A stretch of DNA of 6,556 nt from an uncultured Eggerthellaceae bacterium (GTDB lineage: Bacteria > Actinomycetota > Coriobacteriia > Coriobacteriales > Eggerthellaceae): assembly GCA_934630905.1 (NCBI GenBank), contig CAKTXN010000094.1, positions 1 through 6,556 of the forward strand, written 5' to 3'. The position numbers and the translations under genes were made by a program. The notes below the pieces were generated by a model. That model did not search any database. It was not told the origin of the DNA and worked only from the letters and a program-made list of their open reading frames with translations. Positions 1 through 6,152 of the stretch are shown in pieces. Numbering within the stretch: position 1 is the first letter of the stretch; each line of letters opens with the position of its first letter.

Positions 1-30
1 CAGAATATCAACAGCAGGAAGAAGATACAT
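1..30 (-). CDS. hisA: HisA (phosphoribosylformimino-AICAR-P isomerase), N-terminal fragment, cut by window edge
   Basis: Only the first ten codons are present, reading MYLLPAVDIL. This is the typical first beta-strand of HisA/TrpF-type TIM barrels (family start M-x-x-L/I-P-A-V/I-D), and it holds the conserved Asp at residue 8 that serves as a catalytic acid/base in HisA. The ATG directly follows the hisH stop (TAA|ATG, no gap), and an ideal ribosome binding site AGGAGG lies at 36-41 inside the end of hisH, five bases before the ATG. HisA isomerises ProFAR to PRFAR, the substrate of the HisH-HisF synthase, so its place after hisH is the standard actinobacterial order. The identification rests on ten residues plus context; the gene continues to the left of the window. 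Confidence 0.85.
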   Translation of the reverse strand, partial: MYLLPAVDIL

Positions 31-915
31 TTAAACCTCCTGGGCAATCGTCACGAAATTCCTGAGCAGCGCCAAGCCCGCATCGGAGCTTTTCTCGGGG
101 TGAAACTGCACGCCAAACGCGCACTGACCCAGCTGCACCGCGCACGGGAACGTAATGCTGTGCGTGGTGGTTGCGATGGTTGCGGCGCTATCGGGCGAAA
201 CATAGCTGTGCGTGAAGTAGAAGTACTCGCCTTCGGATATGCCGTCGAACAGGGCGCTTTTCGCGGGCGCTGTGGTAGACGAAACGGCAGAAGACCTTGC
301 GGAAGGGGTCGGCTGCTGCTCGTTTGCAGCAAGGTTCGTCGCATGCAGCGAATTGTTGACAAAAGGTGGGGTAATTTGACAACAAGTTGCGGGCGCGGCG
401 GCAGGTATTGCCGCGAAAGACACTTCGTTCCAGCCAACGTGCGGGATTTTATAGGCGTTCCCCTGCGCGTCTTCGCGTGGAAGCGCCGCCACTAGCCCGG
501 GAAGCAACCCCAGGCCCTGCGCGTACCCGGCGTCAGCTGCGGCAACGAGCGCATCGGCTCCAGCAGCACCAGCGGCAGCGCCTGCGGCACCGGCAGCGTC
601 ACCGGAAGCCGCAGCAAGGGCGACACGCTCCGCCGGCGAGCCTTCCACACCGTGCTCGAACATAAGATGCATGCCCAGGCAGATGCCCAAAAAGGGAACG
701 CCCACAAGCACGCGGTCGCGGATCACGTCCATCTGCCCCAGCTCACGCATGGTGGCTGCGGCATCGGCAAACGCACCCACGCCAGGCAGCACAATGGCAC
801 TGGCTGCAGCGATTTCGGCAGGATTGCTTGTCACAACCGCCTGGCCTCCCACAGCCGCAAGACCGCGCTGCACGCTCAGCAGGTTGCCTTTCTGATAATC
901 AACGACCGCAATCAT
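31..915 (-). CDS. hisH: Imidazole glycerol phosphate synthase, glutaminase subunit HisH, with two unusual insertions
   Basis: This is the class I glutamine amidotransferase subunit that hydrolyses glutamine and passes ammonia to HisF, which makes IGP and AICAR from PRFAR in the cytoplasm. The triad is intact: Cys79 in GICLGMHLMF, and His272 and Glu274 in FGVQFHPEKS. Also visible are PGVGAF (44-49, oxyanion strand), GLGLLPG (134-140), HVGWNEV (159-165) and EGEYFYFTHSY (228-238). HisH is normally about 200-215 aa, but this one is 294 aa. The excess is in two stretches: about residues 97-133 (Gly/Ala-rich) and about 166-220 (Ser/Thr/Ala/Pro-rich, containing TCCQITPPFVNNS). Both fall between conserved core segments, so the enzyme is probably active with extended surface loops. 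The ATG overlaps the hisB stop by one base (TAATG), and AAAGG lies nine bases upstream. HisF is outside the window. Confidence 0.95.
   Translation of the reverse strand: MIAVVDYQKGNLLSVQRGLAAVGGQAVVTSNPAEIAAASAIVLPGVGAFADAAATMRELGQMDVIRDRVLVGVPFLGICLGMHLMFEHGVEGSPAERVALAAASGDAAGAAGAAAGAAGADALVAAADAGYAQGLGLLPGLVAALPREDAQGNAYKIPHVGWNEVSFAAIPAAAPATCCQITPPFVNNSLHATNLAANEQQPTPSARSSAVSSTTAPAKSALFDGISEGEYFYFTHSYVSPDSAATIATTTHSITFPCAVQLGQCAFGVQFHPEKSSDAGLALLRNFVTIAQEV
353..385. repeat. Imperfect inverted repeat inside the second HisH insertion
   Basis: The left arm TTGTTGACAAA (353-363) and right arm TTTGACAACAA (375-385) are reverse complements at 10 of 11 positions, separated by an 11-bp spacer. 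Extending outward to 348 and 390 keeps 13 of 16 positions paired. The element lies wholly within the hisH coding sequence and encodes about residues 177-188 of the extra loop. It could form a hairpin in the hisH mRNA. It may be a remnant of a small palindromic element that inserted in frame, an internal regulatory site, or chance. The sequence alone does not decide. Confidence 0.6.
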
Positions 916-1502
916 TACAGCGCGCCTTTCGTGGACGGCAGCTGATCGGCAATGCGCGCATCAACGGCAACCGCAGCACTTAACGCCCTGGTCACAGCCT
1001 TGAAGCTTGCCTCCAGAATATGGTGCGAGTTTCCGCCCGCCAGCTGACGCACATGCAGCGTGATGCCCGCATTCGCGGCAAGCGCAATGAAAAATTCCGC
1101 GCCCAGCTCCGTATCGAAATCCCCCACTTTCTGGGCGGGGATGTCCAAATCAACGTACGCCGCACCGCGTCCGGAAATGTCAACAGCAGCCAACACAAGC
1201 GTTTCGTCCATGGGCAGCGTAATGGACGCATAACGGGTAATGCCGCGCTTGTCACCGAGCGCCTGCGCAATAGCCTGGCCCAATACAATACCGCAATCCT
1301 CTACCGTATGATGAGCATCGACTTCGATATCGCCTTTGCAACGCACGTTCAGATCAAACAGACCGTGACGACCAAACGCATCAAGCATGTGGTCGAAAAA
1401 CGCAACGCCTGTCTGGATATCGGTTTGACCCGTGCCGTCCAGATTGATTTCAACCTGAATGTCGGTCTCCTTCGTCGTACGTGAAATCTGTGCTGTACGC
1501 AT
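915..1502 (-). CDS. hisB: Imidazoleglycerol-phosphate dehydratase HisB (monofunctional)
   Basis: The enzyme dehydrates imidazole glycerol phosphate to imidazole acetol phosphate, using Mn ions bound by paired histidine motifs. The 195-aa length matches monofunctional IGPD; there is no N-terminal HAD phosphatase domain as in the E. coli bifunctional HisB, so histidinol-phosphate phosphatase must be encoded elsewhere. Family motifs are present in order: FFDHML (35-40), the metal-binding DAHHTVEDCG (62-71) and the second metal motif NSHHILEASFKA (158-169). The start has a strong ribosome binding site, TAAGGAG at 1508-1514, five bases upstream. It is separated from hisC by 138 bp, while its stop overlaps the hisH start by one base, so hisB and hisH are probably translationally coupled. 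Nothing in the sequence looks degraded. Confidence 0.97.
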   Translation of the reverse strand: MRTAQISRTTKETDIQVEINLDGTGQTDIQTGVAFFDHMLDAFGRHGLFDLNVRCKGDIEVDAHHTVEDCGIVLGQAIAQALGDKRGITRYASITLPMDETLVLAAVDISGRGAAYVDLDIPAQKVGDFDTELGAEFFIALAANAGITLHVRQLAGGNSHHILEASFKAVTRALSAAVAVDARIADQLPSTKGAL

Positions 1503-1640
1503 GTTTTCTCCTTATAGCTTCGCGCGACCAAACATCGGCCGCACGTCATTACCGCATGTCAACGCCATATATCGGCACCCAACCGCACTGCACATCGCAC
1601 GTTTGCAAGTCTGAGTGCACCACCCTGCACCATTATTGCG
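1503..1640. other. 138-bp hisC-hisB spacer, no supported gene
   Basis: The spacer is long for this packed operon. On the minus strand it holds a perfect TTGACA hexamer (1557-1562), but no good -10 element lies 16-18 bp downstream. It also holds a small hairpin with five-base arms, GTGCA and TGCAC, around a six-base loop at about 1615-1630, and the hisB ribosome binding site at its left end. A 24-codon minus-strand ORF starts near 1632 but has no ribosome binding site and no recognisable sequence. The stretch may hold an internal promoter or an mRNA processing site, but neither is demonstrated. Confidence 0.4.
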
Positions 1641-2711
1641 CTAGCGAGCCCGCAGCGCATTCGCCAGCGCGTCCAAAAACTTCTGGTTTTCCTCGGGCGT
1701 GCCTGCTGTCACGCGCAAGCAGCCTTCAATGCCAGGGCAACGCGAGAAGTCGCGCACCAAAACACCCTGTTCATAGAGCATTTGCCACACTAAATCCGCG
1801 CGCCCCACTTTGAACAGCACAAAGTTCGCATCCGTTGGATACACTGCCTGCACTTGGGGCATCTCCCCCAGCGACGCCGCCAAATCCTGCGCAGCGTGCG
1901 CCAACTCGCGCGCATTCTCTAGGAACTCATCGCGATGCGCGTAAACCACCTTCGCAATTGCTTGAGATACGGCATCCACCGAATACGGCTGGCGGAACTT
2001 GATGAACTCGCGAATAACCGCTTCCGAGCCTAAAAGGTAGCCCAAGCGCACGCCTGCCAGCGAATATGCCTTGGAAAACGTGTGCAGAATAAGAAGGTTC
2101 TCGTGCTCTTTCAGCAAATCAAGACACGTTTCGCCCGCAAATTCGCCGTATGCTTCGTCGAGAAGTACCAACGCATCCGTGGTGTTAAGCAGCCGCTCCA
2201 CGAAATCGCGGGGCGCAGCAGCACCCGCGGGGTTGTTCGGGCTGGTCACCACAATGTATGAGATATCGCCTTCCGCGGCGCGCGCCAGCACCGCTTCTTC
2301 GTCAATGGAAAGGTCGGCCTTGCGCGGAATATCAACGACTTCCGTGTTATTCAAGCGCGCATTGAGCGCATACACGGAAAACGTGGGCGTGATGTTGATC
2401 ATCTTGCGGCCTGCACACCCATATGCCAGCGCAACGTCGAACAGCAGCTCATCGCCGCCGTTGCCCAAAAGCACCTGGTCACGCGTGAGTCCGTTCACTT
2501 GCGCAATCATGTCGCGCAGCTCGTTTGCCAACGGGTTGGGGTACCGATTGAACGGCACCGCGGCAACCGCCTGGGCAATTTCCGCGCGCAGTTCGGGCGA
2601 AATGTCGTACGGGCTTTCGTTTGCGGAAAGCAACGCATCGGCCGGCAAATATTTCGGGTCGTAAGGCACCAAGCCATCAAGCTGGGGGACCGTTTTCACT
2701 ACACTTTTCAT
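1641..2711 (-). CDS. hisC: Histidinol-phosphate aminotransferase HisC
   Basis: A PLP-dependent fold-type I aminotransferase (class II family) that transfers the amino group from glutamate to imidazole acetol phosphate, giving histidinol phosphate. The 356-aa length is normal for HisC. Visible elements are the substrate-side LSANESPYD (28-36), RYPNP (56-60), the PLP-phosphate segment GNGGDELL (83-90), the SPNNPAG loop (157-163), LDEAYGEF (184-191) with the PLP-ring Asp185, and TFSKAYSLAGVRLGY (211-225) with Lys214 as the Schiff-base lysine. A C-terminal Arg in CLRVTAGT would bind the substrate carboxylate/phosphate. The start is 17 bp after the hisD stop and is preceded by AAGGAAG (2716-2722), so hisD and hisC are co-transcribed. 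Sequence alone cannot exclude side activity on aromatic amino acids, but the context makes histidine synthesis the clear role. Confidence 0.97.
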   Translation of the reverse strand: MKSVVKTVPQLDGLVPYDPKYLPADALLSANESPYDISPELRAEIAQAVAAVPFNRYPNPLANELRDMIAQVNGLTRDQVLLGNGGDELLFDVALAYGCAGRKMINITPTFSVYALNARLNNTEVVDIPRKADLSIDEEAVLARAAEGDISYIVVTSPNNPAGAAAPRDFVERLLNTTDALVLLDEAYGEFAGETCLDLLKEHENLLILHTFSKAYSLAGVRLGYLLGSEAVIREFIKFRQPYSVDAVSQAIAKVVYAHRDEFLENARELAHAAQDLAASLGEMPQVQAVYPTDANFVLFKVGRADLVWQMLYEQGVLVRDFSRCPGIEGCLRVTAGTPEENQKFLDALANALRAR

Positions 2712-2728
2712 TCAACTTCCTTAAACGG

Positions 2729-4030
2729 TTACGCCTGCGTCTTACCGTCGATGATCTCTTTGCGCAGCTCAACGCTGTGTGCATGCGCCCACAAGCCCTC
2801 GTGATGCGCAATGGTGATAACGGCGTCGGCATCGCTTGCCAGCGCTTCCGCAGAATAGCAGATGACACTTGACTTCTTCACGAAATCGTCCACGGAAAGC
2901 GGGCTGGAAAAGCGTGCCGTGCCGCCCGTGGGAAGCGTGTGATTCGGGCCGGCAACGTAATCGCCCACGGCCTCTGCGGTCCATTCGCCCACGAAAATCG
3001 CGCCGGCATTGCGCACCGTGCCCAGCTTGTTCATGGCGCCTTCGAAGTGCAGCTCCAGGTGTTCAGGGGCAATGACGTTAACCGCTTCAAGCGCCGTTGC
3101 CATGTTGGGGCACACCACCACCGTGCCGTGATCGTTCAGCGACGCCGTGGTGATTTCCGCGCGTGTGCTTTCCTGCATGTGCTTTTCAATCCAGTGTTCC
3201 ACCTGGTCAACATAGGATTCACTCGTGGTTACCAGATAGCACGTTGCCAGCGGGTCATGCTCGGCCTGCGCCATAAGGTCAATGGCCACCAACATGGGGT
3301 CAGCTGATTCATCGGCCACAACGCACACCTCAGAGGGGCCGGCAATCATGTCAATGCCGCAGTCGCCCGACACAATCTTCTTCGCAGCGGCAACAAACGC
3401 GTTGCCCGGCCCGGTCACTTTGCACACGGGCTCAATGGTCTGCGTGCCATACGCCAGCGCGCCAATGGCCTGGGAGCCGCCCACCGTGTAAATCTCGGAG
3501 ATGCCGCACAGCTGCGCCGCCTTCAGAATGGCGGGGTCAAGCGAGCCGTCCTTCGTGGGAGGCGTGCAGCACACAATGCGCTTCACGCCTGCAACCGATG
3601 CCGGCAGCGCGTTCATCAGCAGCGATGACGGATACAACGCGCGACCGCCGGGAACATAGATGCCCACGGAATCAAGCGGCGTGTATTTCGTGCCCACGAA
3701 TGCGCCGTTTTCGCGTTCCTCGAACCAGCTCTGCTTCACCTGACGCTCGTGGAACTCGCGAATCTGGGATGCAGCATGTTCCAGGCATTCCGCCACATGG
3801 GGGTCGCATTTCGCCACAGCTTCGTCAATGGCATCCTGGCTCACGCGGAAATTATCGATTTCAACGCCGTCGAACTTCGCGGTGTATTCGCGCAACGCTT
3901 CATCGCCGCGGGCGCGCACGTCTTCGATGATTGCCGTGGCAGCCGCCATTGCCTGCGCGTTGAACGCGCCCTTACGGGAAAGATCCGATTCCTTCAGCTT
4001 TTCGCCTTCTTGCAGAATGATTCTGCGCAT
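2729..4030 (-). CDS. hisD: Histidinol dehydrogenase HisD
   Basis: This zinc enzyme carries out the last two steps, the NAD-dependent oxidation of L-histidinol to histidinal and then to histidine. The 433-aa length is typical. The family signature runs from IDMIAGPSEVCVVAD (226-240) to DLMAQAEHDP (251-260). By correspondence with the E. coli enzyme, the zinc ligands are Gln255, His258, Asp357 (GDYVAGPNHTLPT) and His416 (HHEGLWAH), and the catalytic pair is Glu323-His324 (IAPEHLEL). All are present. GIYVPGGRALYPSSLLMN (123-140) and VTGPGN (205-210) form further conserved core. The start is set by an excellent ribosome binding site, GAGGAGGA (4037-4044), six bases before the ATG. That strong site, after a 265-bp gap from hisG, suggests initiation independent of upstream translation. 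The gene is intact. Confidence 0.98.
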   Translation of the reverse strand: MRRIILQEGEKLKESDLSRKGAFNAQAMAAATAIIEDVRARGDEALREYTAKFDGVEIDNFRVSQDAIDEAVAKCDPHVAECLEHAASQIREFHERQVKQSWFEERENGAFVGTKYTPLDSVGIYVPGGRALYPSSLLMNALPASVAGVKRIVCCTPPTKDGSLDPAILKAAQLCGISEIYTVGGSQAIGALAYGTQTIEPVCKVTGPGNAFVAAAKKIVSGDCGIDMIAGPSEVCVVADESADPMLVAIDLMAQAEHDPLATCYLVTTSESYVDQVEHWIEKHMQESTRAEITTASLNDHGTVVVCPNMATALEAVNVIAPEHLELHFEGAMNKLGTVRNAGAIFVGEWTAEAVGDYVAGPNHTLPTGGTARFSSPLSVDDFVKKSSVICYSAEALASDADAVITIAHHEGLWAHAHSVELRKEIIDGKTQA

Positions 4031-4295
4031 GGTAGTTCCTCCTCTATCGTATCCGCTGTTCAGCGGCCTGTTACCTGTTTCGCACCGCCACTGCCAGCAG
4101 CTTTGGCGCTGCCGTCAGCCTTGCGAGTGTTAGCGGTTTTGCCGCGATGCTGCCGCATGCCGCCCCTGGATGCCCGCGTGCCGTCCACAATTCTATTCAA
4201 CGGATCACGGCGACCCCTTCGCCTGCGCACGCCCGTTTTCTTGCCAGGCAAATGCACCTGAACTCTTGCCGGACAAGCACGCCAAGACTCAAACC
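4031..4295. other. 265-bp hisG-hisD spacer
   Basis: This is the longest gap inside the operon. Apart from the hisD ribosome binding site (4037-4044) and one doubtful basic ORF, I recognise nothing. On the minus strand a short hairpin can form from GGCGA and TCGCC arms around a five-base loop (near 4208-4222). There is no U-rich run after it, so it is not a convincing intrinsic terminator. It could be an mRNA processing or stabilising element; that is a guess. Confidence 0.4.
4060..4257 (-). CDS. Doubtful small Arg/Lys-rich ORF between hisG and hisD
   Basis: An open frame fills most of the hisG-hisD gap on the coding strand. From a GTG at 4257 it would give 65 residues, beginning VHLPGKKTGVRRRRGRR, continuing through RIVDGTRASRGGMRQHRGKT and ending AKAAGSGGAKQVTGR. 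It is very basic and low in complexity, with no membrane segment or recognised domain. The frame is also open upstream into the hisG 3' end (to 4425), out of frame with hisG. The nearest candidate ribosome binding site, AAGAG five bases before the GTG, is weak. A basic, disordered RNA- or ribosome-binding microprotein is conceivable, but GC-rich non-coding DNA often gives such frames by chance. It is listed mainly so that the frame is on record. Confidence 0.15.
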   Translation of the reverse strand: MHLPGKKTGVRRRRGRRDPLNRIVDGTRASRGGMRQHRGKTANTRKADGSAKAAGSGGAKQVTGR

Positions 4296-6065
4296 CTAGT
4301 TGCTTGAACCCGCAATCACCGTTGCTTCGCCAATCGTCTCGCTCATGTTCTGCGCCAGTTGCGCCACGCGCGAATCCGTGCGAAACGAGCACACATTGGC
4401 AAAGAATCGCGCTGTTGACGCGCATACCTCATCGACGATGACCAGGTTATTCTCGCGCAATGTAGTACCTGTAGCGGTAATGTCGATGATACGCTCAGCA
4501 ATGCCCGTAAGCGGCGCCAGTTCGATATTTCCCTGAAGTTTCACGATTTCCACCTGCATGCCGTGCTTTGCGTAGAAATCGCGCGCGATGCGCGGGTACT
4601 TCGTTGCCACGCGGAACGACCCCAGGCGCTGGTAGCGCTCTTCGGCAACGCCGGCGGCCAAAGCGGGCTCTGCCACCACGAAACGGCACGCGCCAAACGT
4701 TAGGTCAACAAGCTCCACAACGTCAACATCGGCCTCTATCAGGGAGTCTTTTCCGCAAATGCCGCAATCAGCAGCGCCCAGGCTCACCATAACGGGCGCA
4801 TCCGACGGACGCACGATGATGTACTCCACGCCCGGATTACTAATGCGTAGCAAGCGACCGGGATGCTCCAACCCCGTGGTGTCCAGGCCGGCACGCTGCA
4901 AGGCGGCGATAGAATCGGGATTGAGCGAGCCCTTAGGCACGGCCACGCGCAACGGGCGCGCGGGGACTGCAGCGGTTGCGGCGGCGGATGCAGCGGTTGC
5001 GGCGGCGGAGGCAACCGGAGCGATGCCCGCGTCTGCAGCACCAGCACCCGCAGCAGCTTCCCCTTCACCCTCGCGCTGAAGCTCGCGCGCTGTCATGACT
5101 TGCTCCAGGTAGAACGCGAAACCAGCAGCGGGCCGATCCTGCCCGTAAGCCGCCAGCATGTGATCGTAGCGGCCGCCGCTGCCCAGCGATGTGCCAATCT
5201 GGGGCGCATACGCCTCGAACACCACGCCCGTGTAGTAATCAAACGAGCTCATGACGGAGAAGTCGATCATGATGCGCTCGCGCAAGCCACGCGCGCACAG
5301 AAGAGCGTATGTTTGCTCGAATTCATCCAGGCCATCGGCGCATCCCAACGGCTCAACCAGTAAGCGCGCCGCCGCAATTGCATCTTGGCCGCCGCGAATG
5401 CGCGCCAGCAAGCGAATGGCGCGGGCGACATCGGCCCGAGCGCCGCTTGCCGCAAATCGCGCGCTTTCGCTCTCGGTCAAGACGTCCAAGTCAACGAAGT
5501 TCGACGCATGATATGCCTGCAAAATGCTTTTCTGCCACGCTGGCGTGCCCTGGCTAGCCGCCAGCAGCGCGCGTAAAACACCCACTGTGGCCAGCGCCAA
5601 CTTGAAATCGGGAACACCCGCAGCAATAAGCGCTTCGGTCATAAGGCCAATCACTTCCGCATCAGCCGCGGCGCCTTTTTGCCCAATGCACTCGATGCCT
5701 ATCTGGGTCATCTCGCGCGTTACAGCCTGCAAGCGCGTATCGGCCTCGCGAAATACGCGCTGTGTATAACGGAAACGCAGCGGCGCCGTACAGCCTGCGT
5801 AACGAGTCGAGCACATGCGCGCGACCTGCATGGTCACATCGGGACGCATGGCTAAAAGCTCACCTTGCGAGTCGAACAGCTTGAACGGCGATGCCGGCAC
5901 GTGCCCGCCTGCCTCCAGAACATCCATGATTTCAAGCGTGGGCGTCTCAATAGGCGTGTAGCCGCTTTTCGCAAAGAGCTGCTGCACGTTGTATGTTATT
6001 TCCTCGCGAAGAGCGGCCTCTTCGGCAGAGAAATCGCGAAAACCCGCTGGTGTTACATAGTTCAT
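4296..6065 (-). CDS. hisZG: HisZ-HisG fusion: ATP phosphoribosyltransferase regulatory and catalytic subunits in one chain
   Basis: One uninterrupted 589-residue frame. Residues 1-330 are a HisRS-like HisZ: TPAGFRDF (5-12), motif 2 RFRYTQRVFRE (97-107), FDYYTGVVFEAY (275-286) and motif 3 GSGGRYDHMLAAYG (295-308). Where HisRS has its catalytic Arg (RGLDYY), this has Ser273 (SSFDYY), and there is no anticodon-binding domain, so it is a regulatory paralogue and not a tRNA synthetase. Residues 331-369 are an Ala-rich linker. Residues 370-589 are a short-form HisG: VAVPKGSLN (374-382), DCGICGKDSLIE (433-444) and the PRPP signature LAPLTGIAERIIDITATGTT (516-535). The protein would catalyse ATP + PRPP to phosphoribosyl-ATP, the committed step. 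In separate HisZ/HisG systems HisZ is needed for activity and for histidine inhibition. The ATG at 6065 was chosen because HisZ proteins start just before TPAGFRDF and AGGA lies six bases upstream; the frame stays open to 6251, but only through repeat DNA. Confidence 0.95.
   Translation of the reverse strand: MNYVTPAGFRDFSAEEAALREEITYNVQQLFAKSGYTPIETPTLEIMDVLEAGGHVPASPFKLFDSQGELLAMRPDVTMQVARMCSTRYAGCTAPLRFRYTQRVFREADTRLQAVTREMTQIGIECIGQKGAAADAEVIGLMTEALIAAGVPDFKLALATVGVLRALLAASQGTPAWQKSILQAYHASNFVDLDVLTESESARFAASGARADVARAIRLLARIRGGQDAIAAARLLVEPLGCADGLDEFEQTYALLCARGLRERIMIDFSVMSSFDYYTGVVFEAYAPQIGTSLGSGGRYDHMLAAYGQDRPAAGFAFYLEQVMTARELQREGEGEAAAGAGAADAGIAPVASAAATAASAAATAAVPARPLRVAVPKGSLNPDSIAALQRAGLDTTGLEHPGRLLRISNPGVEYIIVRPSDAPVMVSLGAADCGICGKDSLIEADVDVVELVDLTFGACRFVVAEPALAAGVAEERYQRLGSFRVATKYPRIARDFYAKHGMQVEIVKLQGNIELAPLTGIAERIIDITATGTTLRENNLVIVDEVCASTARFFANVCSFRTDSRVAQLAQNMSETIGEATVIAGSSN
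4968..5009 (-). repeat. Perfect 21-bp tandem duplication in the HisZ-HisG linker
   Basis: Two identical, adjacent 21-bp copies (4968-4988 and 4989-5009) encode SAAATAA twice (residues 353-366). The unit is seven codons, so the frame is kept. Perfect identity, including synonymous positions, points to a recent slippage or unequal-crossover event, and makes the linker a likely site of length variation between strains. Confidence 0.9.
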
Positions 6066-6071
6066 CGTCGT

Positions 6072-6075
6072 TCCT
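6072..6075 (-). promoter_or_regulatory. Ribosome binding site of hisZG (AGGA)
   Basis: AGGA ends six bases before the ATG at 6065. It supports that ATG over upstream in-frame candidates such as the Met codon that begins MQNKAGIIG, which lacks a Shine-Dalgarno sequence. Confidence 0.6.
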
Positions 6076-6089
6076 GTTTCATATCGTTC

Positions 6090-6109
6090 CGGTTTAATTG
6101 TTTTAACCG
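6090..6109. promoter_or_regulatory. Candidate operator: imperfect 20-bp dyad upstream of hisZG
   Basis: The half-sites CGGTTTAA (6090-6097) and TTTAACCG (6102-6109) are reverse complements at seven of eight positions around a four-base centre. The dyad is AT-rich in its core, starts 25 bp before the hisZG ATG and lies just outside the ribosome binding site. This is a common place for a repressor to bind or for a 5'-UTR structure. No matching regulator is in the window, and I do not recognise the site as that of a named family. I found no convincing -35/-10 pair around it. The best -10-like hexamer further upstream is GATAAT on the minus strand (6160-6165), with only a poor -35. Confidence 0.35.
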
Positions 6110-6152
6110 CAAGTGTTCCTATTATTCCTGCTTTGTTTTGCATCTTTGTTTC

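Noticed and set aside
100..495. Plus-strand frames antisense to hisH, hisB, hisC, hisD and hisZG
   Set aside because: They are shadows of well-identified minus-strand genes, without ribosome binding sites or family motifs.
1612..1635. T-box-like AGGGTGG in the hisC-hisB gap
   Set aside because: Only seven bases match the T-box core; the rest (ACCGCG), stem I and a terminator are missing, and there is too little room after the hisC stop.
4296..6065. Histidyl-tRNA synthetase for the N-terminal half
   Set aside because: It lacks the catalytic RGLDYY arginine (SSFDYY instead) and the anticodon-binding domain, and it is fused to HisG in a his operon.
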